Source: Clavibacter phaseoli
Lineage (GTDB): Bacteria > Actinomycetota > Actinomycetes > Actinomycetales > Microbacteriaceae
DNA length: 64,000 bases
Direction: 5' to 3'
Assembly: GCF_021922925.1 (NCBI RefSeq)
Contig: NZ_CP040786.1
Span: 744,001 to 808,000 of the forward strand
Shown: piece by piece, positions 34,238 through 42,378 of the stretch
How the letters are laid out: every line of letters begins with the position of its first letter
Numbering within the stretch: the stretch's first letter is position 1
Position numbers and translations under genes: made by a program
The notes under the pieces: model-generated
What the model was told of the DNA's origin: nothing
What the model saw: only the letters and a program-made list of their open reading frames with translations
The model's database searches: none

Positions 34238-34657
34238 TCAGCGCCCGCGGACGCCGTCCGGGTCGCGCAGCCGCTCGATCTCGCGCCGGTCGCGCTTCGT
34301 CGGGCGCCCGGCGCCGCGGTCCCGCACGACCGTCGCGGGCGCGGCGTCGCGCGGCGGTGGCGGGGGAGTGAGGTCCGTCATCGCCTCCGCGGCGACCGTC
34401 GGGCCCACGCGCTTCACGAGCGTGCGGCGCACCACGAGGATCCGCTCGGCGCCCGCGACGCGCACGCGCACCTCGTCGCCGGGCCGCACCGACTGCGACG
34501 CCTTCGCGCGCTCGTCGCCGACCTTGACGTGGCCGGCACGGCAGGCGGCCGTGGCCTGCGACCGGGTCTTGTAGACGCGCACCGCCCAGAGCCAGCTGTC
34601 GACCCGGACGGCGGCCTGCGCGGCGCCGGCGGGAGGCGGGGCGGCGTCGGTCGGCAT
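34238..34657 (-). CDS. S4-domain RNA-binding protein (Hsp15-like)
   Basis: A 139-residue protein with one S4 domain at about residues 17-65: VRVDSWLWAVRVYKTRSQAT, GHVKVGDERAKASQSVRPGD. This matches the Hsp15/RluA-type S4 fold, which binds ribosomal RNA; E. coli Hsp15 rescues 50S subunits carrying nascent chains. The C-terminus is a basic tail (GRPTKRDRREIERLRDPDG) common in actinobacterial members. TAGGGT lies 6 nt before the ATG. It is convergent with the previous gene and divergent from the amine oxidase gene. Confidence 0.85.
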   Translation of the reverse strand: MPTDAAPPPAGAAQAAVRVDSWLWAVRVYKTRSQATAACRAGHVKVGDERAKASQSVRPGDEVRVRVAGAERILVVRRTLVKRVGPTVAAEAMTDLTPPPPPRDAAPATVVRDRGAGRPTKRDRREIERLRDPDGVRGR

Positions 34658-34663
34658 GCTCCG

Positions 34664-34669
34664 ACCCTA
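34664..34669 (-). promoter_or_regulatory. -10 element (TAGGGT), leaderless S4 gene
   Basis: On the minus strand TAGGGT is followed by 6 nt and then the ATG at 34657. Confidence 0.6.
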
Positions 34670-34685
34670 GGCGACGGCTCCCCGG

Positions 34686-34691
34686 TACGCT
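34686..34691 (+). promoter_or_regulatory. -10 element (TACGCT) before amine oxidase gene
   Basis: TACGCT is followed by 9 nt and then the ATG at 34701. The opposing -10 is only 16 nt away, so the two promoters overlap. Confidence 0.5.
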
Positions 34692-34700
34692 GGCCCGAGC

Positions 34701-36212
34701 ATGTCGATCTCCCGCCGCACCCTCCTCACCGCGTCCGTGTCGGGGCTGTCGCTCCTCGGGCTCGCGGCGTGCACGCGGACGACGCCGACGCCAGCCACCC
34801 CCACGGCCACGCCCTCGATCACGCCGACCCCCACCCCCACCGTGGGCGCGGCCGGCCTCCCGGAGCCCGTCGCCTTCGCGCGCTCCGACTGGGCGGGCGA
34901 CCCGTTCGCGCGCGGATCCGGCAGCTTCCTCCGACCCGGCGCCACCACCGCCGACCGCGAGGCGCTCGCGCTCCCGATCGAGGACCGCGTGTTCTTCGCC
35001 GGCGAGGCCACGAGCGCCGAACGCCCCGGCACGGTCGCGGGCGCGTACGCGTCGGGGCTCCGCGCGGCCGGCGAGGTGGATCGCGCGGGCGCAGGATCCG
35101 AGCGCGTCGCGGTCGTCGGCGCCGGCATAGCGGGCACCGCGGCGGCCCGCGCCCTCCGCGACGCCGGGCACGACGTCGTGCTCGTCGAGGCGCGCGCGGA
35201 CCTCGGCGGCCGGATCCGCGCGGCCGGCGGTACGGGCTGGCCGCACCCCGCGGAGCTCGGCGCCCTCTGGATCGCCGCCGACGACGACCACCTGCTGCGC
35301 GACGCGATCGAGGCCGCCGGCATCGCGCGCTACGGGCTCGCGCTCATCGGCGAGGAGCGGGGGCCGGACGGCGCCGTGCTGGATCCGTCGAGCGCGGGAT
35401 ACGACGCCGTCGCCGCCGCGCGCGCCTGGGCGCTCGCGCAGCCGGGCGCCGTGAGCCTCGCCGCGGCCCTGCGCGAGACCGGCGCCGACGCGCTCTCCAC
35501 GGAGGGCGGCGCCTCCTCGCCCGCCGCCCGCCTCGCCGCGCTCCTCGCGACCGACGTCGCGATCGCCCACGGCGCGCCGCCCGACGAGCTCTCGGGGGCG
35601 CGCGGCCTCGACGAGCCGGCGCCCGTCGGCAACGTCGCCGTCACGGGCGGCTTCGCGGGGCTCGTGCAGCACCTGCTGGCCGACCAGGACATCGACGTGC
35701 TGCGCGAGTCCACGGTCACCCGCGTCGCGTACGGCAACGGCCGGGTGGGGATCCGGCTCGGATCCGGCGAGTCGCTCTCGGTCGACCGCGTGGTGGTCAC
35801 CGTGCCGCTCGGCGTGCTGCAGGAGGGCGCCATCGCGTTCGACCCGGCGCTGCCGTCCTCGCACGACGTCGCCATCCGCGCGCTCGGGCCCGGCCGCGCG
35901 GACCGGATCTGGCTGCGCTTCGCCGAGCCCTTCTGGTCGACGACGGCGACGGTCTGGACCTCCACCGACGAGGACGGCCGCTCCACCCGCTGGTACAACC
36001 TCATGCCGATCTCCGGCGAGCCCGTGCTCATGGCCGAGGTGGGCGCGGCCGCGGCGGACCGGGTGGCCGAGATGGACGACGACGCGCTGCGGTCGGCCGC
36101 GCTCCGCAGCCTCGCGCCGTTCGCGGATCCGGCGCTCCTGGCGACGCCGGAGCCGACCGCCACGGACGAGCCCGGCGCCACCTCGACGCCGAGCATCACG
36201 CCGACGCCCTAG
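34701..36212 (+). CDS. circularly permuted flavin amine oxidase, Tat-type lipoprotein
   Basis: A 503-residue exported lipoprotein: twin-arginine SRRTLLTA, hydrophobic stretch, lipobox LAAC (Cys 24), then a Thr/Pro linker. The domain order is inverted relative to normal amine oxidases. Residues 60-122 hold the usual C-terminal block: SDWAGDPFARGSGSF at 62-76 and FFAGEATSAERPGTVAGAY at 98-116. Only then comes the usual N-terminal dinucleotide loop VVGAGIAGTAAARALRDAGH at 138-157. The protein ends with LRSLAPFADP (468-477), which normally precedes SDW, and a second Thr/Pro tail. The usual active-site Lys seems to be Arg 402 (DRIWLRFAEPFW). FAD binding is likely; the substrate and activity are unknown. 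Confidence 0.82.
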   Translation: MSISRRTLLTASVSGLSLLGLAACTRTTPTPATPTATPSITPTPTPTVGAAGLPEPVAFARSDWAGDPFARGSGSFLRPGATTADREALALPIEDRVFFAGEATSAERPGTVAGAYASGLRAAGEVDRAGAGSERVAVVGAGIAGTAAARALRDAGHDVVLVEARADLGGRIRAAGGTGWPHPAELGALWIAADDDHLLRDAIEAAGIARYGLALIGEERGPDGAVLDPSSAGYDAVAAARAWALAQPGAVSLAAALRETGADALSTEGGASSPAARLAALLATDVAIAHGAPPDELSGARGLDEPAPVGNVAVTGGFAGLVQHLLADQDIDVLRESTVTRVAYGNGRVGIRLGSGESLSVDRVVVTVPLGVLQEGAIAFDPALPSSHDVAIRALGPGRADRIWLRFAEPFWSTTATVWTSTDEDGRSTRWYNLMPISGEPVLMAEVGAAAADRVAEMDDDALRSAALRSLAPFADPALLATPEPTATDEPGATSTPSITPTP

Positions 36213-36228
36213 CCGGGAGCCCCGTGCG

Positions 36229-37008
36229 TCAGCGCTCGGCGGCCGCCGTCTCGCGCGCCGTGGACGGCGACGCCTCTCTGGACGGGCGCGCGTCCCCGGC
36301 CGGGACCGTCGCCGATCCCGACTCCCCGCCCTCCCGGCGCCTCCCGCCGTGCACGGCGCGGTCGGCCGGCCGCACGCGGCTGAGCGCGACGACGAGCGCG
36401 GACACGCCCGCGAGCACGCCCGCCACCAGCGCCAGCCACGCGGCGATCTCGAACGGCACGCCGACCTGCGCGGGATCCAGGAAGAAGTACGGGTACCAGC
36501 CGACGCGCGGTCCGCGGACCTCCGTGAACGCGCACCACCCGACCGGGAAGAGCATCGCCCAGCCGACGGCCTTCCACGTGACGCGCGGGCGGCCGGGCGC
36601 GAGGGTCCAGTCGAGGAGCGCGTAGGCGGGGATCACGAAGTGCAGCAGCCGGCTCGACCACGGCACCTCGACGTAGTAGGCCTGCGCGCTCGACTCCAGC
36701 ACGATGAGGCCGAAGACCACGCCGGAGACGACGACGTAGCTGAGCACCACCGCGCGCACGGCCGCCATGAGCGGCGGCTCGACGCCCCCGCGCAGCGCGT
36801 GCAGCCCGGACGCCGCGAGCACGACCACGCCGGCCATGCCGCTCTGCGTCGTGAAGTAGCTGAACCAGTTCTCGGCCGCGAAGGTCGTGAAGCCCTGCAC
36901 GTAGTCGAAGTCCGCGACGAGCGCCACGACCACGACGAGCGCGGCGACCAGGCGCACGGCACCGAGGATCCTCTGCACAGCACTCCGATCGCGGCCGACT
37001 CCCGGCAT
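36229..37008 (-). CDS. Pr6Pr family membrane protein
   Basis: A 259-residue protein with six predicted helices, matching the bacterial Pr6Pr (FAR-17a/AIG1-like) group. It begins with a helix at about 15-33, then DYVQGFTTFAAENWFSYFTT, a family hallmark, followed by five helices including LHFVIPAYALLDWTLAP and GWYPYFFLDP. The C-terminal 45 residues are hydrophilic and probably disordered. No enzymatic role is established for the bacterial family. It is convergent with the amine oxidase gene, 16 nt apart. Confidence 0.82.
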   Translation of the reverse strand: MPGVGRDRSAVQRILGAVRLVAALVVVVALVADFDYVQGFTTFAAENWFSYFTTQSGMAGVVVLAASGLHALRGGVEPPLMAAVRAVVLSYVVVSGVVFGLIVLESSAQAYYVEVPWSSRLLHFVIPAYALLDWTLAPGRPRVTWKAVGWAMLFPVGWCAFTEVRGPRVGWYPYFFLDPAQVGVPFEIAAWLALVAGVLAGVSALVVALSRVRPADRAVHGGRRREGGESGSATVPAGDARPSREASPSTARETAAAER

Positions 37009-37094
37009 CCCCGTCGCGTCCAGTCTACGAACGAGGTCTCACGAACGCCTCCGTGCCCTCGCGCGTCGCGGTCGGGAGCGGCAGGATGACGCGC

Positions 37095-38102
37095 ATGAGC
37101 CCTTCATCGCGATCCACCAGCCAGCAGGTGCAGTTCGGGTCCTTCGGCGGCGTCGACGTCCTCGAGGTCGTCGACATCCCGCGTCCGTCGCCCGGCCCCG
37201 GCGAGGTGCTCGTCGAGGTCTTCGCGGCGGGCATCAACCACATCGAGGCGTACATCCGGCAGGGCAGGTTCCCCGACGAGGTGCCCACCGCCTTCCCCAA
37301 CGGCCAGGGCAGCGACTTCGCCGGATGCATCGCCGCGGTCGGCGAGGGCGTCACCCGCTTCAAGAAGGGCCAGGACGTCCTCGGCCACACGGTCATGGCC
37401 GCGCACGCGACGCACGTGGTCGTGCCCGCGGGCAACGTCGTCCTGAAGCCCGCTCAGCTCCCGTGGGAGGTCGCGGGCGGCCTCTTCCTCGCGGGGCTCG
37501 TCGCGCACGACGTGCTGCACGCGGTCACGGTCGGCGAGGGCGACACGCTCGTCGTCACCGCGGCGGCAGGCGGCGTGGGCAGCATCGAGGCGCAGCTCGC
37601 CATGCGGCGCGGCGCCCGGGTCATCGGCACGTGCGGCGAGCGCAACTTCGACTACCTGCGCCAGATCGGGGTCACCCCGGTGGTCTACGGCGACGGCCTG
37701 GCCGACCGGATCCGCGCGGCCGCCCCGAACGGCGTGCAGGGCTTCGTCGACAACTTCGGCGGCGGCGAGCCCGTGGCCGAGGAGCTGGGCGTTGCGGGCA
37801 AGCGCTTCAGCTCGAGCGACGACCGCCGCGCGCTCGAGCTCGAAGCCGTGCTCCCTCCCGTGGAGGAGGACGACGTGCACCGCTCCCGCACGCTCGCGAC
37901 CGTCGCGGACCTCGCCGCGAAGCGCGAGGTCGACGTGCTCGTCTCCGGCTTCTACCCGCTGGCCGAGGTGCAGGACGCGTTCGACGATCTGGAGCGCCGG
38001 CACGCGCGCGGCAAGATCGTCCTCGGCATGCGCCCCGTGCACTACCCGGGCGACCGGCGCAGCACGGCGAAGGCGCGCGACGTGGCGGAGGGCCGCGCCT
38101 GA
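37095..38102 (+). CDS. zinc-binding-dehydrogenase-family (MDR) NADP oxidoreductase
   Basis: A 335-residue medium-chain reductase. The N-terminal GroES-like domain has VFAAGINHIEAYIRQGRF and NGQGSDFAGCIAAVG; the Rossmann domain has DTLVVTAAAGGVGSIEAQLA. Zinc ligands are missing, so it belongs to the quinone oxidoreductase-like group. The C-terminus PLAEVQDAFDDLERRHARGKIVL is standard for the family. I chose ATG 37095, 8 nt after AGGA; ATG 37086 in the same frame is an alternative adding three residues. It is convergent with the LRV-repeat gene. Confidence 0.85.
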   Translation: MSPSSRSTSQQVQFGSFGGVDVLEVVDIPRPSPGPGEVLVEVFAAGINHIEAYIRQGRFPDEVPTAFPNGQGSDFAGCIAAVGEGVTRFKKGQDVLGHTVMAAHATHVVVPAGNVVLKPAQLPWEVAGGLFLAGLVAHDVLHAVTVGEGDTLVVTAAAGGVGSIEAQLAMRRGARVIGTCGERNFDYLRQIGVTPVVYGDGLADRIRAAAPNGVQGFVDNFGGGEPVAEELGVAGKRFSSSDDRRALELEAVLPPVEEDDVHRSRTLATVADLAAKREVDVLVSGFYPLAEVQDAFDDLERRHARGKIVLGMRPVHYPGDRRSTAKARDVAEGRA

Positions 38103-38142
38103 CGCCGGCCGGGTGACGCCCGCCGGGTGGGGCGCGACGCGG

Positions 38143-38622
38143 TCAGCGCGCGACGACCTCGGCGGGCTCCGGCTCGGCCGGCGCCTCGATGTGCGCCTCG
38201 CGCCAGCGCAGCAGGTCGCGCACTGCGGGAGACTCGTCGCACTCGAGCATCGCGACGGCGGCGCGCGGCGTCGCGTCGTTGACGGCGAGCCAGGAGCGCA
38301 CGCGCTCCGAGGTGTCGCCCACCAGCATCGTGAGCACGGCCGCGGGTGCATGGGGGTTCCGGGCGAGGCAGGCGCGCACGCCCTCGTCGGCGTCGCGCGC
38401 GAGCGCGCGCTGCACGTCCTCGGGCGCGTGCAGGCTGCTCGCCACGCTCTCCCGCACCTTGGGGTCGCGGTGCTCGGCGAGCAGCCGCAGCCGGCGGATC
38501 TTGCTGGGCGTGACCTCGGGCGCGGGATGCAGCGCGGCGGCCTGCTCCGCGGTGAGGACGGCGGGCGCGGTCCGGTGCAGGGCCTCGAGCTGCGCGGCGG
38601 TGGTGAACCTGATGCACGACAT
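38143..38622 (-). CDS. LRV-like (variant leucine-rich) repeat protein
   Basis: A 159-residue helical-repeat protein. From about residue 45, roughly 23-residue units recur: EHRDPKVRESVASSLHAPED, RDADEGVRACLARNPHAPAA, GDTSERVRSWLAVNDATPRA and CDESPAVRDLLRW. Each has the D-x-x-VR-x-x-(V/L)A core of LRV/HEAT-like repeats. Such solenoids bind proteins; the partner is unknown. The LRV iron-sulfur cysteine cluster is not evident. TAGCGT lies 6 nt before the ATG, indicating a leaderless start, divergent from the NUDIX gene. Confidence 0.72.
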   Translation of the reverse strand: MSCIRFTTAAQLEALHRTAPAVLTAEQAAALHPAPEVTPSKIRRLRLLAEHRDPKVRESVASSLHAPEDVQRALARDADEGVRACLARNPHAPAAVLTMLVGDTSERVRSWLAVNDATPRAAVAMLECDESPAVRDLLRWREAHIEAPAEPEPAEVVAR

Positions 38623-38628
38623 GCCCCG

Positions 38629-38634
38629 ACGCTA
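38629..38634 (-). promoter_or_regulatory. -10 element (TAGCGT), leaderless LRV gene
   Basis: On the minus strand TAGCGT is followed by 6 nt and then the ATG at 38622. Confidence 0.6.
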
Positions 38635-38662
38635 TCGAAGGTGCCCGTGAGATGGTGAGTCC

Positions 38663-39616
38663 ATGACCGCCGATCGCCCGCCCGAGCCCCCGCGCGGGGC
38701 GCATCGCGACAGCGGGGACGCGTGGGTCGAGGGCCCCGACGGCCAGCGCTTCTGGGGCGCGTTCGGCGCGGCGGGCCTGCTCGTGCACGACCCGGATCGC
38801 GGCGTCCTCCTCCAGCACCGCGTCGCGTGGAGCCATCACGGCGGCACGTGGGGCCTTCCCGGCGGCGCGCGGCACGCGGGCGAGTCCGCGGTCGACGGCG
38901 CGGCGCGCGAGGCGGCCGAGGAGGCGGGGGTGCCGCCCGCGGGGATCCGGCCCGTGCTCGCGACCGTGCTCGACCTCGGCTTCTGGAGCTACACGACCGT
39001 CACCGCGCGCACCGTCCGCCCGTTCGAACCGCGCGTCGCGGACGCCGAGAGCATCGAGCTGCGCTGGGTGCCGGTCGAGGAGGTCGACGGCCGCGAGCTG
39101 CACCCGGGGTTCGGCCGGGCCTGGCCCATGCTGCGCGCCGAGCTCGAGCGCGAGGTCACGCTGGTCGTCGACACGGCCAACCTGCTCGGCTCCCGGCCGG
39201 ACGGCTGGTGGCGCGACCGCGCCGGATCCACCTCCCGCCTCCTCGCCGAGCTCGACGCCCTGGCGCGCGACGGCCTCCCCGCCGCCGACCTCGGCCTGCC
39301 GGGCGACATCAGGTGGCCGGACGTCGTGGCCGTCGTGGAGGGGCACGCGCGGGACGCGTCGCTGCCCGCGACGCCCGTCGATCCCGCCTCGCCGACGCTC
39401 CGGGCGCCCGGCGTCGCCGTGGTCGAGGCCGCGGCGGACGGCGACGGCGAGATCGTGCGCGTCGTCGGCGCGGCCCGGGACGGCGGCCGCGAGGTCGTCG
39501 TCGTCACGGCGGACCGCGGGCTCGTGGCGCGGGTCGAGGCGCTCGGCGCCCGGGTCATCGGGCCCGGTCGGGTCCGCGCGCTGCTCGACGCGCGCGCGGA
39601 CCGCGACGCGGGCTAG
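38663..39616 (+). CDS. NUDIX hydrolase with C-terminal PIN/NYN-like domain
   Basis: A 317-residue protein. The N-terminal NUDIX box is GARHAGESAVDGAAREAAEE, matching Gx5Ex7REUxEE, at about residues 72-92. From about 168 a second domain follows: TLVVDTANLLGSRPDGWWRD with a conserved Asp, and VVVVTADRGLVARVEALGAR with a further Asp, as in NYN/PIN-type nucleases. The domain pair, pyrophosphohydrolase plus RNase-like, is widespread in actinobacteria without a known role. It starts close to the divergent LRV gene (40 bp). Confidence 0.78.
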   Translation: MTADRPPEPPRGAHRDSGDAWVEGPDGQRFWGAFGAAGLLVHDPDRGVLLQHRVAWSHHGGTWGLPGGARHAGESAVDGAAREAAEEAGVPPAGIRPVLATVLDLGFWSYTTVTARTVRPFEPRVADAESIELRWVPVEEVDGRELHPGFGRAWPMLRAELEREVTLVVDTANLLGSRPDGWWRDRAGSTSRLLAELDALARDGLPAADLGLPGDIRWPDVVAVVEGHARDASLPATPVDPASPTLRAPGVAVVEAAADGDGEIVRVVGAARDGGREVVVVTADRGLVARVEALGARVIGPGRVRALLDARADRDAG

Positions 39617-41205
39617 GCGGCCGGAGCCGGCTCGGCGGCCCGACGCGACGGCAGCGCGGAAGACGCCGCCTCGCCGATCCCCGCGCGCCAGAGCGCGTGC
39701 AGGGCGAGGGCGGTCGCCCGGTCGCGGGCCGCGAGCACGCCGCCCGACGCCGGGAACAGCGTGTCCTCGCCGTCCGCGTCGAGCACCACGCCGCCGGCCT
39801 CCCGCACGATCAGCGTCGCCGCGAGGTGGTCGACCGGCCCGAACGATCCGATGACCGCGCCCGCGCCGTGGCCGAGCGCGATGCCCGCGACCGTGAGGGT
39901 GCCGGATCCCATGATCCGCGTGGTGCACCAGCGCGCGGCGAGCGCGTCGAGCAGCGGCAGCATGCCCGGCCAGGGCGCGTGCCCCGCGAGCTCGGTGCTC
40001 ACCATCCGGCCGCGGAGCGGATCCGCGTCCGGCGCGTGCACGCCGCCCGGCTCGGCGGTCAGGTCGAGGCGCGCGCCGGCGGACCAGGCGCCCTCGCCGG
40101 CGGCGGCCTCGACGACCGTGCCGCGCCAGGGATCCGCCACGACGCCCACCACGGGCGCGCCGTCGACCACGAGGGCGAGCGAGAAGCTCGTCCACGGCAC
40201 GCCGTTCGCGAGGTTCGCGGTGCCGTCGACCGGATCGAGGTACCAGCACGGGCGGCCCGGCACGGCCTCGCCGCCGTACTCCTCGCCGACGAGCACGTGG
40301 TGCGGGAACTGCGCGCCGACGACCGCGCGCACGTCGCGCTCGACGGCCCGGTCGATCTCCGTCACGTGGTCCGCGGGGTTCGCCTTCGTCGTGACCGCGC
40401 CGACCGCGTGCGAGCGCACGTGGTGCACGGCGCGCGCGGCGAGGTCGCGCGCCGCGGCACGCGCCCGGGCGCGCTCGGCGGCGGGGGCGGCCGCGCGCGC
40501 GTCGGCCTCGACGGGGTCCTCGGCGCGGCGCGCGAGCACGTCGAGCAGCGTCGGCAGGTCGTTCGTGGTGATCGCGTCCACTCCGATGGACGCCAACCAC
40601 TCCATCTGCGGGCGCTCGTCCACGGTCCAGCACGTGACGCCGGCGCCCCGCGCGTGCACGGCGTCGACGAGCGCGCGGCCGACGAGGAGGTGCGGCATGT
40701 TGACCACCGCGGGCCGGAGCTCCGCGAGGTCGTCGGCGGTCGGCGGCTGGGGGGCGGCCCACGGCAGCCAGATCACGGCGTCCGGGTCGAGCTCGCGGAT
40801 CGCGCGCATGCCGTCGAGGTGCCCGCACCAGGCGACGCGCGGCGTGCGCGGCGCGGTGGCGACGACCGCGTGGGCGGCCGCGGCGGGAGCCCCGGACGCC
40901 ATGTCGATCACGAGCTCGACGTCCGTGCCCGAGAGGAGCTCGAGCGCGTCGGCGAGGAGCGGGATCCGGAGGTCGCCGCCGCCGAGCGCCCGCACGTCGG
41001 CGAGGTCGAGGTCCGCGACCCGCGCGTCCACGCCCCAGAGGCGCGCGAGCGTGTCGTCGTGGAGGAGGACGACCTGGCCGTCGCGCGTGACGTGGACGTC
41101 GACCTCGACCGTCCGCGCGCCGGCCTCGGCCGCCGAGCGGATGGCCGCGAGCGTGTTCTCGCGGTGCCGGGAGGAGTCGCCGCGGTGCGCGGTCGCGGCG
41201 GTCAT
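39613..41205 (-). CDS. glycerophosphodiester phosphodiesterase - inositol monophosphatase fusion
   Basis: A 530-residue two-domain enzyme. Residues 1-225 are a GDPD domain: HRG at 7-9, ENT at 16-18, Glu 34 and Asp 36, His 49 (VVLLHDD), and WTVDE at about 193. Residues 250-510 are an inositol-monophosphatase domain: GEE at 307-309, WYLDPVDGTANL with Asp 324 and Asp 327, and PVDHLAATLIVREAGG with Asp 459. All metal ligands are present in both halves. A glycerophosphodiester such as glycerophosphoinositol could be cleaved and dephosphorylated in one protein. It is the last gene of the ABC operon; its ATG overlaps the ATPase stop as ATGA. Confidence 0.9.
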   Translation of the reverse strand: MTAATAHRGDSSRHRENTLAAIRSAAEAGARTVEVDVHVTRDGQVVLLHDDTLARLWGVDARVADLDLADVRALGGGDLRIPLLADALELLSGTDVELVIDMASGAPAAAAHAVVATAPRTPRVAWCGHLDGMRAIRELDPDAVIWLPWAAPQPPTADDLAELRPAVVNMPHLLVGRALVDAVHARGAGVTCWTVDERPQMEWLASIGVDAITTNDLPTLLDVLARRAEDPVEADARAAAPAAERARARAAARDLAARAVHHVRSHAVGAVTTKANPADHVTEIDRAVERDVRAVVGAQFPHHVLVGEEYGGEAVPGRPCWYLDPVDGTANLANGVPWTSFSLALVVDGAPVVGVVADPWRGTVVEAAAGEGAWSAGARLDLTAEPGGVHAPDADPLRGRMVSTELAGHAPWPGMLPLLDALAARWCTTRIMGSGTLTVAGIALGHGAGAVIGSFGPVDHLAATLIVREAGGVVLDADGEDTLFPASGGVLAARDRATALALHALWRAGIGEAASSALPSRRAAEPAPAA

Positions 41206-42371
41206 CGCGCGGAGTCCGACGAGGCGGCGGCGGGGGCGGCGGCGCCGTCCGGCACGAGGATCCCGTCCCGGTACTGCCGCACCCCGCGGAGCGTCACGGT
41301 GCCGGCCTCGCCGACCGCGGGCGCGGATCCGGTGACGAGGGCCCGCACCTCCACGCCGCCCGCGTCGAGCACGAGCTCCTGGAAGTGGCCGTGCGGCAGC
41401 ACCCGTCGGACGACCACGGACGTGGCGTCGGACGCGGGCCGGGACCCGCGCGGCGCGTAGTCGACGTCCTCCGGGCGGACCGCCCAGACGTCGGCGTCGG
41501 CCGAGGTCGGGACGAAGGCCGCGGGCGCCCCGGCCGTGAGCGTCTCGGGCGTCGTGCCCTGCAGGCGCGGCGCGGGGAGCAGGTTCATGCTGCCGATGAA
41601 CGACGCGACCACGAGGGTCCGCGGCCGGGCGTACAGCTCGGTCGGGGCGGACACCTGCTCGATGCGGCCCTGGTGCATCACGGCGACCCGGTCGGAGATG
41701 GCGAGCGCCTCGTCCTGGTCGTGCGTGACCATCACGGTCGTGATCCCCAGGCGCTGCTGGATGTCGCGGATCTCCTCCCGCACCTTCACGCGCAGCTTCG
41801 CGTCGAGGTTCGACAGCGGCTCGTCGAGGAGCAGCAGGTCGGGCTCCTGCACGATCGCGCGGGCGAGCGCGGCGCGCTGCTGCTCGCCGCCGGAGATGTG
41901 CGCGGGCCGCGAGTGCGCGTGGTGCGCGAGGTTCACGGTCTCGAGCGCGGCCATGACCCGGCGGGCCACCTCGTCCTTGGGCAGCTTCCGCAGCGTGAGC
42001 GGGAAGGCCACGTTCTTGTAGACGGTGAGGTGCGGCCAGAGCGCGTAGTTCTGGAACACCATCGCGCTCGGCCGCTTGTCGGGTCCCGCGGCCGTGACGT
42101 CGCGGCCGCCGATGACCACGGATCCGCGGTCGGGCTCGAGGAACCCCGCGATCATGCGGAGCGTCGTCGTCTTGCCGCAGCCCGACGGGCCGAGGAGCGC
42201 GACGAGCTCGCCGCGCGCGACGTCGAGGTGGAGGTCGTCGACGATGGTGCGGCCGCCGAGGTCCTTGGAGAGGCCGGCGACGACGAGGCCGGACGGCGCG
42301 GCCGTCGCGGTGCCGTCGTCGTCGGCGCGCGAGGGAGCGACGGTCGTGGGGGAGGGTGCGGATGCGGTCAT
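41202..42371 (-). CDS. ABC transporter ATP-binding protein (PotA/UgpC-like)
   Basis: A 389-residue ATPase. Walker A is GPSGCGKTTT, the Q-loop FQNYALWPHLTV, the signature ISGGEQQR (variant of LSGGQ), Walker B LLLLDEP and the H-loop VTHDQDEAL. A C-terminal TOBE domain (from about 290) includes VWAVRPEDVDYA and is typical of importers for polyamines, iron, phosphonates or glycerol-phosphate compounds. The N-terminal 25 residues are low complexity. It is coupled to the GDPD-IMPase gene by ATGA and lies 7 nt after the permease stop. Confidence 0.9.
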   Translation of the reverse strand: MTASAPSPTTVAPSRADDDGTATAAPSGLVVAGLSKDLGGRTIVDDLHLDVARGELVALLGPSGCGKTTTLRMIAGFLEPDRGSVVIGGRDVTAAGPDKRPSAMVFQNYALWPHLTVYKNVAFPLTLRKLPKDEVARRVMAALETVNLAHHAHSRPAHISGGEQQRAALARAIVQEPDLLLLDEPLSNLDAKLRVKVREEIRDIQQRLGITTVMVTHDQDEALAISDRVAVMHQGRIEQVSAPTELYARPRTLVVASFIGSMNLLPAPRLQGTTPETLTAGAPAAFVPTSADADVWAVRPEDVDYAPRGSRPASDATSVVVRRVLPHGHFQELVLDAGGVEVRALVTGSAPAVGEAGTVTLRGVRQYRDGILVPDGAAAPAAASSDSAR

Positions 42372-42378
42372 GGCCGGC

